Assembly: GCF_010093045.1 (NCBI RefSeq)
Contig: NZ_CP048115.1
Span: 4,154,001-4,218,000 of the forward strand
Direction of reading: 5' to 3'
DNA: 64,000 nucleotides
Origin: Mucilaginibacter sp. 14171R-50
GTDB taxonomy: Bacteria; Bacteroidota; Bacteroidia; Sphingobacteriales; Sphingobacteriaceae
Numbering within the stretch: the first letter of the stretch is position 1; every line of letters starts with the position of its first letter. The notes under the pieces were generated by a model. That model was not told the DNA's origin, made no database searches, and saw only the letters and a program-made list of their open reading frames with translations. The translations under genes were made by a program, and so were the position numbers. This document shows, in pieces, positions 9,338 to 19,200 of the stretch.

Positions 9338-10561
9338 TTAAACACTGTTTTTGTTAAGGCGCTTATAACTAAATCCAAACAAGAAGATAACAGCATAACA
9401 AACTATTGGCAGGTAGTAGGCAGTAGCTACATTATGGTTAGCTATCTGCCCCATTAGTAACGGAAACAGCCCGCCGCCTACCACCCCCATCACTATAAAT
9501 GATGAGGCCTGTTGTGTTTGCCTGCCCATGTTTTTTAAGCCAAGGCTAAATATTGTTGGGAACATGATGCTGAAAAAGAAATTGATAAATAACAACGCAA
9601 TAAATGAGGGCCAGCCAAAGCCCTGTGCTACAATAAGGCACATCACAATATTACATAAAGCAAATGCCGCTAATAGTTTGCTGGGGGCTATGTAACGCAT
9701 TAGCAAAGTGCCGGCGAAACGCCCTATCATCATCATGATCATACTAAGCGAAAAAAAGTATCCCGCCTTGCTATCGCTGAAGTGCATAATATCGTGCCCG
9801 TAATTGATAAAGAAGGCCCAGGTACCGCCTTGCGCCGCTACATTAAATAACTGCGCTATTACGGCAAAAACAAAATGCTTATGTTGGAAAAGTTTTTTAT
9901 TGGCATGAGGCACTTCTGTTGGCGAATAAGAATCTGTTGAGATACTATGTGGGTCTACCAGAGAGGGCACTTTTACAAAGGAAAATGTCACTGCTATTAC
10001 GGCTATAACCGCGCCAATAACAATGTAAAGATGTTTTACCGAAACGAGGTCCTGCTCCTGGCCGAAAATAAAATAGCTGCCTATTATGGGGCCGATAATG
10101 CCGCCGACGCCGTTAAACGCCTGCGAAAAATTAATACGCTGGTCGCTGGTGCGCTGGTCGCCCAGAGAGGCTACAAAAGGATGCGCCACGGTTTCTAATG
10201 TTGCCATGCCGCAGGCCAGTATAAATAATGCTATCCTGAAAAAAGTGAACGACTCGGCATTGGCAGCAGGTATAAATAAAAACGCACCCGCAGAATAAAG
10301 CAGCAGCCCAAGTAAAACACCGCTTTTATACCCAAACCTTTTCATGAAAAGACCGGCCGGTATCCCCATAACAAAGTAGGCGCCGAATATAGAGAACTGT
10401 ACATAAGCCGAACGGGCTTTGCTTATATTCAGCACATTTTGAAAATGCCTGTTCAATACATCACCAAGCGTCATGGATATGCCCCACATTAAAAACAACG
10501 AGGTTACAAATATGAGCACTAACAGATATTTGCGTTCGGTAAACTTTGGTTTGCTATCCAT
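9338..10561 (-). CDS. FHS-family sugar permease (L-fucose permease-like MFS)
   Basis: A 407-residue major facilitator protein with about 12 membrane helices, related to the FucP/GluP (FHS) branch. Supporting stretches are FLMWGISMTLGDVLNRHFQ near the N-terminus, the IPAGLFMKRFGYKSG loop between helices 2 and 3, LETVAHPFVASLGD in helix 4-5, and a GxxGGGLFPLLMG segment in helix 11. Members import fucose, glucose, galactose or mannose by proton symport across the inner membrane. Here it would take up the monosaccharide released in the periplasm, probably mannose. It lies downstream of GH92 (85-base gap) and upstream of the regulator gene on the same strand. Confidence 0.87.
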   Translation of the reverse strand: MDSKPKFTERKYLLVLIFVTSLFLMWGISMTLGDVLNRHFQNVLNISKARSAYVQFSIFGAYFVMGIPAGLFMKRFGYKSGVLLGLLLYSAGAFLFIPAANAESFTFFRIALFILACGMATLETVAHPFVASLGDQRTSDQRINFSQAFNGVGGIIGPIIGSYFIFGQEQDLVSVKHLYIVIGAVIAVIAVTFSFVKVPSLVDPHSISTDSYSPTEVPHANKKLFQHKHFVFAVIAQLFNVAAQGGTWAFFINYGHDIMHFSDSKAGYFFSLSMIMMMIGRFAGTLLMRYIAPSKLLAAFALCNIVMCLIVAQGFGWPSFIALLFINFFFSIMFPTIFSLGLKNMGRQTQQASSFIVMGVVGGGLFPLLMGQIANHNVATAYYLPIVCYAVIFLFGFSYKRLNKNSV

Positions 10562-10646
10562 AGTTTCGGTAATTGGTGCCGTAAATTAACTCAAATATTC
10601 ACACTACCAAAAGCTTATTGTTAACTTTTGATTCGAAAGCTTTTAC

Positions 10647-12932
10647 TTAATATTGCCTGTTAGCCTTTGATAGCGAAAATGGTTTATCCTCAATTGCCAG
10701 GCCGCGTGTAAGGTTAGGTTTATTGCCCATTTCCAAATGCAGCGTGCCGCCGTTCATGATGTCGGCATGGCTTATCCAATTGTGTGTGTACGGTTTACCG
10801 TTGAGCGTGGCCGACTGGATATAAACATTTTGCTTGCTGTTATTATTGGCCTCGACAATGAATTTATTGCCATTTTCGAGCGTAATGGTCATCTTACTAA
10901 ATAGCGGGCTGCCTACCACGTATTGGTCGGTACCGGGGCAAACACTGTAAAACCCCGCGGCACTCAACACAAACCATGATGACATCTGGCCCTCGTCTTC
11001 GTCACCCGGGTACCCGTTCTCGGTGGCGTTATACATTTTGTCCATTACCTCGCGCAGGTGCTGCTGGGCTTTCCAAGGCTGGCCCGCATAGTTATACATA
11101 TACAGCATGTGGTGAATAGGTTCGTTACCCTGGGCGAACTGGCCCATTTTAAAGGCTGCCATTTCCGTCATCTCATGTATAACTGTGCCGTAGCCGCCCA
11201 CTTTTATAGTTCCCGGCTCAGTAAATACCGAATCCATTTTAGCTGTAAAGTTTTTATCGCCTCCCATCAAATTGATAAGCCCCTGCGTATCCTGAAAAAC
11301 TGACCATGTCCAATGCCAGGCATTACCTTCGGTATACGGCCCGCCCCAGTCCATAGGGTCAAAAGGTTCTATCCAATTCCCCTTGGCGTCTTTAGCGCGC
11401 ATAAACCGCGTTTTGGGGTCAAACAGGTTCTTATAATTATACATTTGGCGGGCAAACACGTCTTCGTAATATTTATTGCCGGTTGCTTTTGCCAACTGGT
11501 AAGCGCAAAAATCGTCGTAAGCAAATTCTAATGTCCACGCGGTTGCACCTTCTGTTTGCTTAGTATACGGCACATAACCATCGGCAAAGTATTCCTTCCA
11601 GCCGGGGCGGCCATTGGCGCTGCCCCATGGGCCTTTGTTTGTAGCTTCGTGATAATAGGCTTCCAGCGCCTGTTTGGGGTCAAAGGTGCGGATGCCTTTA
11701 ATCCATGCATCTGCCAGCAGCGATATCGAATGGTTGCCCAGCATGCCCCCGGTTTCGGCCGGGAACGACCACGCAGGCAGCCAGCCGCACTGTTTTTGCG
11801 CATCCAGCAGGGCCTGTACCAGTTGGCCCTCCATTTTGGGATGCATAATGGTATTTAGCGGGAACTGCGCCCTGAAAGTATCCCAAAAACCGTTATCGGT
11901 GTACATATAACCATCGTGCAGCTTACCGTCATACGGACTATAGTAATACGGTTTACCATCTTTACCATACTCAAAAAACCGGTGCGAGAAAAGATTGGCG
12001 TGATAAAGGCATGAGTAAAATGTGGCCTTTTCTTTTTCGGTTCCCCCTTCCACCGCCATACGGCCCAGCAGGGTGTTCCAAACCTTATCGGCCGCTTTGC
12101 GGGTATCATTAAACGAATGGTATTTACCCAGTTCGGTTTGCAGCGTAAGCTCAGCCTGTTCCGGGCTGATGTATGACGAGGCTACCTTAGCCTCCACTTT
12201 TTCCCCATCCTTAAATTTAATGTATGCTCCGGCACCTTCACCTTCGGCTTCTTTGTTTTTAGCTTTTAAAGTGTTTCTTTTATTCTCCCAGGTGCCATAA
12301 CCGGTGAATGGCTTATCAAAAGTAATAACAAAATAATTTTTGAAATTTTGCGGTGCCCAGCGGCAATTGTTTACGTAGCCTGTTATGGTGCGCTTAACCG
12401 GGTCTATACTTACCATGCTCATTTTTGTATAGCCATCTAAAACCAGGTAAGAGCCTTTACCTTTCGGGAAAGTAAACCGCAGGTTGGCGCCACGCTCGGT
12501 TGGTGTCATTTCTGTGGTGATACCGTTATCCAGTTTAACACTGTAATAGCTTGGCTGGGCTGTCTCGTTATCATGACTGAACGATGCCGCGCGTTCATCC
12601 TCGTTCACCACCAGTTTACCTGTTACGGGCATTACCGAAAATACAGCATAATCGTTTACCCACGAGCTGCACTGATGCGACTGCTGAAAACCTCTGATCG
12701 TTTTTTCGAAATATTGATACTTCCAGCCGTCGCCATTTTTGCCTGTTTGTGGTGTCCAGGTGTTCATGCCAAAAGGCAGCGAGGTAGCCGGATAGGTGTT
12801 ACCGTACGAGAACTCGTATTTAGTGTTGGTACCCTGCCGCGTGTTTACATATTTAACCAGGTTAGCTTGCTGCGCCTGTAAGGCGTTTACCAAAAATAAT
12901 GCAGCAGCGCAAAAAATAAGAGGCTTTTTCAT
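10647..12932 (-). CDS. GH92 alpha-mannosidase (alpha-1,2-type likely)
   Basis: A 761-residue secreted GH92 exo-alpha-mannosidase with signal peptide (cut near LQA|QQ). GH92 enzymes are calcium-dependent, inverting, and built from an N-terminal beta-sandwich and an (alpha/alpha)6 barrel. Visible motifs are YVNTRQGTN at the N-terminus, GNEPIHHMLYMYNYAGQPWK near residue 602 with the presumed general-acid Glu, and GDEDEGQMSSW near 645 with the acidic pair used as general base. Full family length. A terminator between this gene and the upstream SGNH gene suggests it has its own promoter in 12933-12970, although I see no good operator there. Linkage specificity is inferred. Confidence 0.93.
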   Translation of the reverse strand: MKKPLIFCAAALFLVNALQAQQANLVKYVNTRQGTNTKYEFSYGNTYPATSLPFGMNTWTPQTGKNGDGWKYQYFEKTIRGFQQSHQCSSWVNDYAVFSVMPVTGKLVVNEDERAASFSHDNETAQPSYYSVKLDNGITTEMTPTERGANLRFTFPKGKGSYLVLDGYTKMSMVSIDPVKRTITGYVNNCRWAPQNFKNYFVITFDKPFTGYGTWENKRNTLKAKNKEAEGEGAGAYIKFKDGEKVEAKVASSYISPEQAELTLQTELGKYHSFNDTRKAADKVWNTLLGRMAVEGGTEKEKATFYSCLYHANLFSHRFFEYGKDGKPYYYSPYDGKLHDGYMYTDNGFWDTFRAQFPLNTIMHPKMEGQLVQALLDAQKQCGWLPAWSFPAETGGMLGNHSISLLADAWIKGIRTFDPKQALEAYYHEATNKGPWGSANGRPGWKEYFADGYVPYTKQTEGATAWTLEFAYDDFCAYQLAKATGNKYYEDVFARQMYNYKNLFDPKTRFMRAKDAKGNWIEPFDPMDWGGPYTEGNAWHWTWSVFQDTQGLINLMGGDKNFTAKMDSVFTEPGTIKVGGYGTVIHEMTEMAAFKMGQFAQGNEPIHHMLYMYNYAGQPWKAQQHLREVMDKMYNATENGYPGDEDEGQMSSWFVLSAAGFYSVCPGTDQYVVGSPLFSKMTITLENGNKFIVEANNNSKQNVYIQSATLNGKPYTHNWISHADIMNGGTLHLEMGNKPNLTRGLAIEDKPFSLSKANRQY

Positions 12933-12970
12933 TAAGTATAAAATAAATACAGTGCGGTTAGCTATATTCC

Positions 12971-12997
12971 AAAAAAGGGGGCGCTCCCACCCCCTTT
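12971..12997 (-). terminator. Rho-independent terminator after the SGNH gene
   Basis: Read on the minus strand, AAAGGGGG and CCCCCTTT form an 8-bp stem and the T-run TTTTTT follows. It lies 30 bases after the stop of the 13028-13690 gene and before the GH92 start, so it separates the two minus-strand units. Confidence 0.85.
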
Positions 12998-13027
12998 AAT
13001 CAAAATATAAAACCAACTAAAATTATG

Positions 13028-13690
13028 CTATTTAATAAGCGTTTTGTAAAGCACATCGGCTACAAGCTTATTACCTGTAGCGTTAAGGTGTACCCCATCA
13101 ACTGTAAGGATATCCCTATCCTTATTCTGCGGGTTATTTTTTAATGCATATTCATGAAACAGTTTTCTAAAATCAACAAGGCCGCAATTATTTTGTGCAG
13201 CAACGTCGCGGATGATCTGCGAATACCTGTTCAGGTCGCCATCCAGTTCATTGCTATAATCTGTTTTTTCGCCGATGCTGGCGGGTGTGCAAATGGTAAC
13301 CTTAATGCCTTTGGCCTGTAATTTTTTTATTAGCGCTGTGTAAAACTTAGCAAATTTGTCCCAATCGGTGCCGGTACCAAACAACCGTTTGTGCCAAACA
13401 TCATTAACGCCTACCCATATTACTACCATATCGGGGTTTTTGGCCAATACATCGTCTTCGTAACGCAGGTACAGGTCGTATATCTTGTTACCGCCTATGC
13501 CTGCTCCGGCAGCTTCATAGTTGCCTTCCTGTTTATTATCCTTCAGCTTTTGCTGAAAAAGGGTGATAAAGCCATCCGGTTTTACGCCGTATTCGGTAAT
13601 AGAATCGCCAAAGAACACTATCTTAACAGGCTTTACCGGCTGAAAACTGCACATAACTACTACTATGGCAAGCATTAAACATTTTTTCAT
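13028..13690 (-). CDS. Secreted SGNH/GDSL-family esterase
   Basis: A 220-residue SGNH hydrolase with a short N-terminal signal sequence. All four blocks are visible: block I FFGDSITEYG with the nucleophile Ser, block II AGAGIGGN with the oxyanion Gly, block III VGVND with the Asn, and block V DGVHLNATG with the catalytic Asp/His. Close relatives include TAP-like lipases and carbohydrate acetyl-esterases. In a PUL the most likely job is removing acetyl groups from the target glycan or its oligosaccharides. A perfect half-pair operator lies 20 bases upstream of its start, and a terminator follows its stop, so it is probably a single-gene transcript. Confidence 0.88.
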   Translation of the reverse strand: MKKCLMLAIVVVMCSFQPVKPVKIVFFGDSITEYGVKPDGFITLFQQKLKDNKQEGNYEAAGAGIGGNKIYDLYLRYEDDVLAKNPDMVVIWVGVNDVWHKRLFGTGTDWDKFAKFYTALIKKLQAKGIKVTICTPASIGEKTDYSNELDGDLNRYSQIIRDVAAQNNCGLVDFRKLFHEYALKNNPQNKDRDILTVDGVHLNATGNKLVADVLYKTLIK

Positions 13691-13709
13691 AAGGGAGTTA
13701 AACGGTTTT

Positions 13710-13725
13710 GCTAAATTGATTTAGC
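13710..13725. promoter_or_regulatory. Predicted LacI operator upstream of the SGNH esterase gene
   Basis: GCTAAATTGATTTAGC is a near-perfect 16-bp palindrome (only the two central bases do not pair). The identical 16-mer recurs at 36555-36570, 23 kb away, again directly upstream of a minus-strand SGNH gene. Confidence 0.82.
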
Positions 13726-13771
13726 TAATGTAAACAACATTTTTAACAGCAGCAAATTATACTTTACAAAA

Positions 13772-14950
13772 TTAGCGGAATTTAACCCTGATAAAACGCG
13801 GCCTGTATAGATTGGGATCGGCTTCAAGGTCTTTTATAAACTCAACCGAGTTGATGTTATAGCTTATAAGCAGCTCGCCGGGCTTAGATAAGGTAGGATG
13901 CGCCTTGGCATTATAAACTACATAAGTTTTTTGCGCCAGGTCGGGTTTACAGTCCCACAATTTTATAACCGGGCCAAACGGGCCAACGGGGCTTGCCCCT
14001 ATCCGCATCCCAACCGTAGTGCTCATGCCGCCATGCTGAAAAACCAGGGCGTACCGTCCATCGGGCAAAGCAGAAACGCTAAGCTCGTTGGATACGCTGT
14101 TGGTAACAGGTGCGGCTTTATCAATATCACCAACCCAGGCAGTGCCATCCCAGTAATCCCACTTTTTAAAGTCCTCAAAATTAACGGGGAGTACGCGGGC
14201 TACGAGCAGGTTTTTAGCCATGCCCCGTACGCCGTATATGTAAATGTAACCATCGGGCTTTGGTGCGCCTGCGGCTTTGGTGTTTACATAAACGCCCGCA
14301 CCAAATGAGCCTATATCATCTTTTCCATCAGTTAAATAAAACGGGGTATCCATTTGTTTAACTTCTTTAAAAGACATCTGTGCCCCTCCCTGTATCTTAA
14401 TAAGTGTATTACCTACTTCCCTAAAACCAAAGGCCCCTGTGCTGACATTCCTAACGCGGTAGCCAAAAATATAGGTTGCATTATTTACCTGGTTTACAAA
14501 GCCATCTCCAAGCCAGTAATAATCAGAAGGGGCTGTTTGAGGTGTTGCCGGTATAAACAATGATTCGGGCTTGCCATTTGCATCAGTACCCCAGTAAAAC
14601 TTCATTTTATCTTTAATTGGCTTGTTGCCCTCCAGTATCGCTGCCGAATTATGAATCATTTTATAACCCGGCACCATAGCGTTATCCCGAATTTCGCCGA
14701 TCATGCTATCGCTAAATATGAAAAGTGTTTTACCGTTTAACCCGGTATGCCTGCTTTCTACGCCGTTTAGCGGTATGGTATAAATGCCATCGCCGCCAAA
14801 CCAACCTGTATTACGTTTTAACAAAGCCGACCACTCCGGGGCTTCTTCCACAGTGAATTGCAGATGGGTGAGATCTACAGATTTAGTTTGCGCATGGGCT
14901 TGCAGCAACGCCGTGCAGATATATATACAAACCAATGTAATCCTTCTCAT
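13772..14950 (-). CDS. Secreted DUF4185 beta-propeller-like protein
   Basis: A 392-residue protein with a signal peptide (cut near AHA|Q) and the features of DUF4185: NTGWFGGDGIYTIPL, then FIFSDSMIG, and repeated blade-like stretches such as YYWLGDGFV and GYIYIYGVRG. DUF4185 proteins are predicted five-bladed propellers resembling GH43/GH32-type folds and occur in PULs; no activity is firmly established to my knowledge. The ATG at 14950 is preferred over an upstream TTG at 14962 because it begins the signal peptide. It lies 26 bases after the Lgt-like gene, so both are probably co-transcribed. A glycosidase role is possible but unproven. Confidence 0.75.
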   Translation of the reverse strand: MRRITLVCIYICTALLQAHAQTKSVDLTHLQFTVEEAPEWSALLKRNTGWFGGDGIYTIPLNGVESRHTGLNGKTLFIFSDSMIGEIRDNAMVPGYKMIHNSAAILEGNKPIKDKMKFYWGTDANGKPESLFIPATPQTAPSDYYWLGDGFVNQVNNATYIFGYRVRNVSTGAFGFREVGNTLIKIQGGAQMSFKEVKQMDTPFYLTDGKDDIGSFGAGVYVNTKAAGAPKPDGYIYIYGVRGMAKNLLVARVLPVNFEDFKKWDYWDGTAWVGDIDKAAPVTNSVSNELSVSALPDGRYALVFQHGGMSTTVGMRIGASPVGPFGPVIKLWDCKPDLAQKTYVVYNAKAHPTLSKPGELLISYNINSVEFIKDLEADPNLYRPRFIRVKFR

Positions 14951-14976
14951 GGGTTCAATCAATTTAAATTATAGGT

Positions 14977-16143
14977 TTATACAGGTTGGCGATACGGCCT
15001 AAAGCGTTTGTAAGCAATTATGGCTATGCCCACAACCCCACCAAGCAACATCAGGCCACCAATTAGTTCTGCTTGTGTAAAGGTAATACCTAAATAACTG
15101 TAATTGAAATTTATGCGGATGTGTTCAATTAAAAAACGCTCGCCGCCGTTAAGTATAAGGTAAATACAAAACATTAGCCCCGGTACTTTTATTTTTTTTC
15201 GGAATGTCCACATCAGCAAAAACATTCCTATACATAAAGTGGCCTCATAAAACGGCGTTGGGTAAACCCCTTTTACAAGCTGGTTACAATAATTACCGTT
15301 GCAGCTGGGTATTGGTATGCCCGCGTTAATGGCATTGTGCGGATATTTGAAACTCCACATCCAATTGGGCAGCCAATTAAGCCATTGTGGCTTAACACGC
15401 ATATTTATTATCCCCCAATCGCCGTCGCCGGCCAATTGGCAGCCTATACGGCCAATACCGTAAGCCAGCATCATACCGGGCGAGCCTATATCTGCCAGGT
15501 GTACCTGTTTCATACCATGCCGATACCCGATATACAGGTACGTGAGCGCGCCAAATATTAAGCCGCCATAATAAGCAAAACCGTTTGATGAGAACAACAC
15601 CGCCAAGGGGTTATACCTAAACTGGGCAATATGCTCCGCTGCATCGAACAGCTTGGCCCCAATAAACCCGAAAAAGCCGACACTGAAAACAATAAGCCCC
15701 ATTAACTGGTAAGGGTGCCGCGTTTCCTCAATCATCGTTGATTTTTGTAACTGATCGCGCTTTTTATCAAGGTAAACCCATACCGCAAATGCGGTTCCGG
15801 CCAATAGGCCTGCTATTGTGCTGCCATGTATTGAAAGTAGGTATCTACGCGGATCTGCTACAAAGCTTTGGTAATTAAAAATCGCCCCTAAAAATTTAAA
15901 CCCTAAAATAAATCCCAATAAGAAATTTGCCAGTATATCTAACACAGAAGCGGGCTTACCAAATACAAGCGTGCGTTTAAAGGCATGTATCTTACCGTTA
16001 GCCTCGTATCTTTTAAACTCGGATGTAAATACTACATAGGCCAATAAAAACGACAAAGCCACAAAAAAACCCAGCGTTTGTATAGGGAACGAGAACCGGG
16101 TGTTGAACACGTATTCAAAGAGGTGGCCTATGGTTGGAAACAT
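14977..16143 (-). CDS. Prolipoprotein diacylglyceryl transferase-like membrane protein
   Basis: A 388-residue polytopic membrane protein of the Lgt family. The conserved Lgt signature is seen as AYGIGRIGCQLAGDGDWG, holding the Arg and Gly of the usual GRIGNFING. Upstream GGLIFG and downstream TPFYEA and GGERFLIEHIR also match. It is longer than typical Lgt (about 260-290 residues) owing to an extended N-terminal part; such long forms occur in Bacteroidota. True Lgt attaches diacylglycerol to lipobox Cys residues. I place the start at ATG 16143, which precedes the first helix; a GTG at 16227 would add 28 residues. Its place inside the PUL, after SusC, is odd; it may be a second Lgt or a relative acting on another substrate. 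Confidence 0.8.
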   Translation of the reverse strand: MFPTIGHLFEYVFNTRFSFPIQTLGFFVALSFLLAYVVFTSEFKRYEANGKIHAFKRTLVFGKPASVLDILANFLLGFILGFKFLGAIFNYQSFVADPRRYLLSIHGSTIAGLLAGTAFAVWVYLDKKRDQLQKSTMIEETRHPYQLMGLIVFSVGFFGFIGAKLFDAAEHIAQFRYNPLAVLFSSNGFAYYGGLIFGALTYLYIGYRHGMKQVHLADIGSPGMMLAYGIGRIGCQLAGDGDWGIINMRVKPQWLNWLPNWMWSFKYPHNAINAGIPIPSCNGNYCNQLVKGVYPTPFYEATLCIGMFLLMWTFRKKIKVPGLMFCIYLILNGGERFLIEHIRINFNYSYLGITFTQAELIGGLMLLGGVVGIAIIAYKRFRPYRQPV

Positions 16144-16263
16144 ATCGCTAATGTAAAAAATACCGTTAAATTCCCTGTGCCCAACTGTATATGACCTATG
16201 GTATAAAAGCAAACAGGGATCAACCACTTTCGTGTGATGACCCCTGCCCGTTTATTTTAGTAC

Positions 16264-19200
16264 TTAAAAACCAAACTGTACACCCAGGTTAATTACACGC
16301 TGGTTAATATAAGCATCGCCGGCGGTGTTGGTTGATATCTCCGGGTCCTGCTGATATTTGTTATAGTTATCCCATGTAAACAGGTTATATGCACTCACAT
16401 ATACCCTTGCGTTATTGATCTTGAATGGTAACAATTTGTTTGGCAACTGGTAGCCAATATCAATAGTTTTTAAACGGATGTAGTAAGCGTTGATAAGCCA
16501 GTAGTCGCTAAAATACGAAGTGGGGCTGTTTACCGATGTAGGGTTTAAGCCTAGCCTTGGGAAGTTTGCTGTAGAGGCTGTTTCTGGCGTCCACCGTTCC
16601 TGATGTATAGGTTGAAACTGGCTCTGGAATGGCTCGATACCGGTGCCAATTACAGCGAAGCTATAATTAAAGGAACCCTGGAACAATACACTTACACTAA
16701 AACCTTTGTAAGCCGCCTGCAGCGAAAGGCCCAGGGTTGTATTAGGCAGGTTTGGGTTACCAATGGCCCGTTTATCAAATACGTTTATAACACCATCGCC
16801 ATTTAAGTCCTGGTAGCGCAGATCGCCGGGTTGCAGTGCTATGCCATTATCTGGCAAGGCGATAGGATTACCTGCATTTGAGCCCTGGTGGGCGTTTTTA
16901 TAAGTGGTGATGGCCGCAATATCATCAGCCGTGTAATACCCAAGGTAATGATAACCATATTGCTGGCCAATAGAGTAACCTGTTTGTGCCAACCAGGGGT
17001 AAGCGGGTGCGGCCTCGTCTTGAAAAAGTATCTTATTTTTAGCATACGAAAAAACAAAACCGGTGTTATACTGGAACTGGCCAATATTGCCATGATAGCT
17101 TATCTGCCCGTCGAAACCCTGATTTTGAGTTTTACCTATATTAACAGCAGGCAAGCCTACACCTAATATTAAAGGCACACTTCCCGGTGTAATCAACTGG
17201 TCGTCGCGTATATCATGGAAATAATCAAAGGTTACCGATATTTTATCACGAAACAGGTTCATATCCACTCCTATATCCAGTTTGCGGGCACGTTCCCAAA
17301 CTACGGTTGGGTTGCCTAACGCGCCCTCGTAAATGGTAACATAGTTTTGTTGCGATTGGCCAAAATTATACCCGCCGCCGTTGTTATAAACCTGGTTGTA
17401 AACATACCGGTTACCGGGCGCGGCATCAGAGCCTACCAAACCGTAACTGGCGCGTAATTTAAACAGGCTGAACACAGGCAGTGCCTCAGAAAAGAAATCC
17501 TCTTTTATGATATTGTAACCAACACTAACCGCGGGGAATAAACCAAAGCGATGGTTGGCGGCAAAACGGTCGGTACCGTTATATGCCAGGTCAAAGTCTA
17601 TCAGATATTTCTGTTTATAATCATACGATACTTTGCCCGACACCCCCCTGAACTTTTGCGGTACACCTACTAAATCTCCGGATAAAAGATTTTGGGCAAA
17701 GAGTGTATTTGACCGTTGATTAAACAGCACCAGGCCCGAAAAATGGTGGGTGTTGCTAAACGTACGGTCGTAATTAAGAAATAGCTGCAGGTTATAATTG
17801 TTAGTATTAATATCTGTATTACCTGTTAAGCCATAGTTTTGATAAACATACGTTCCGCCGGGACGAAGGGAGTATTGGTCCATAACAGGATTGTAATGAT
17901 ATGACGGAATCCCCTCGTTAAATATCTGCTTGGTATACTGCTCTACACTGGAGTAAGCAATACGACCCGACAATGATAACCCATCCGTAATGGCATCCAG
18001 CTTTTGTGTGGCCCCAAACAGGAAGTTAAAATCGGTTCTGCGCGAATGCTGGTATCCCCCGGTTGCCAACCGTGCGTTTAGTGTAGGCAGGTGGTCGGGG
18101 TTAAAGTTTGAATAAGCATAGCTATAGGAACCGTTAGGGTTTAAATAAGGCGATGTAAATGGCGTTTCTTTGGTAAAGTTGTAAACCTCGCCTACCGCGT
18201 TTTGATTGTAAGGCTGGTTAAGATCAGAAAAACGTGTTGTTACATCTAAACGCAGATCGAGGGTTTTATTTACCTTCAGATCAAGGTTTGAACGGAAGTT
18301 ATATCTGCGGAAGTAATAGTTAGTATTCACCAAACTTTGCGGATCGGCAAAATCGCGTACCAAACCGTTTTGGTTTAATGCCCCGCCGGATATAAAGTAT
18401 TTTAGCGCTTGTGTACCGCCCGAAATATCTAAATTAGTATTAGCCTGGTAACTTTGTTTTTTAAATATCTTATCGTACCAGTTTACATTCGGGTGGCCAT
18501 ATGGGTCGTCGTTATTTTTAAAATGAGCAAGATCTTCCGGTGTGAAGCTTTGCGGGAGGCCATCGTTCAATTGCGCTTCGTTTATCAGCAAAGCCGAATT
18601 GTAAGAATCCAAAAACTTTGGTGTTTTGGTTGGCTGCTGCACACCGCCCTCTACCCTTAAATTCACTTTTGGGGTACCGCTTTTACCACGCCGTGTAGTT
18701 ACCACCAATACGCCGTTTGCTCCCTTTATACCATACACAGCGGTTGTAGAAGCATCTTTTAAGATAGAGATGCTTTCAATTTCGTTTACGTTTATTTGTT
18801 GTAACTGGTCGTAACTGTACTCAATATCATCTACAATAATAAGCGGTTGGTTACCTGCAGGGTTTAACGAGCTTATACCGCGGATAAAGAAGTCTGATGC
18901 ATCTTTACCCGGCTGGCCCGATCCCTGCTGCGAGAAAAACCCGGGTAGCTTACCTGTCAGCGCGTTTTGCACGTTGGCTGTAGGCACGGTACGTATTTCG
19001 CCGGCAGATATAGAGCTTACCGCACCTGTATTGGTAATACGCTTACGTGTTCCGTACGCCACTACCGATACCTCGTCAAGGCCATTGGTACTTGTTTGCA
19101 AAATAATGTCAAGTGGTTTGTTGGCCTCTACCTTTAGTTCCCGGTTTATGTAGCCAATAAATCGCACTATAATGGTATTGGTTTGCCCTTTTAAGGTAAG

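Noticed and set aside
10562-10646. Possible operator before the FHS permease (AAAGCTT-rich repeats)
   Set aside because: The AAAGCTT copies do not match the locus palindrome and have no symmetric centre.
11528-12300. Several long open frames antisense or shifted to the GH92 gene
   Set aside because: Their products have no family features and simply mirror the codon bias of the GH92 reading frame.
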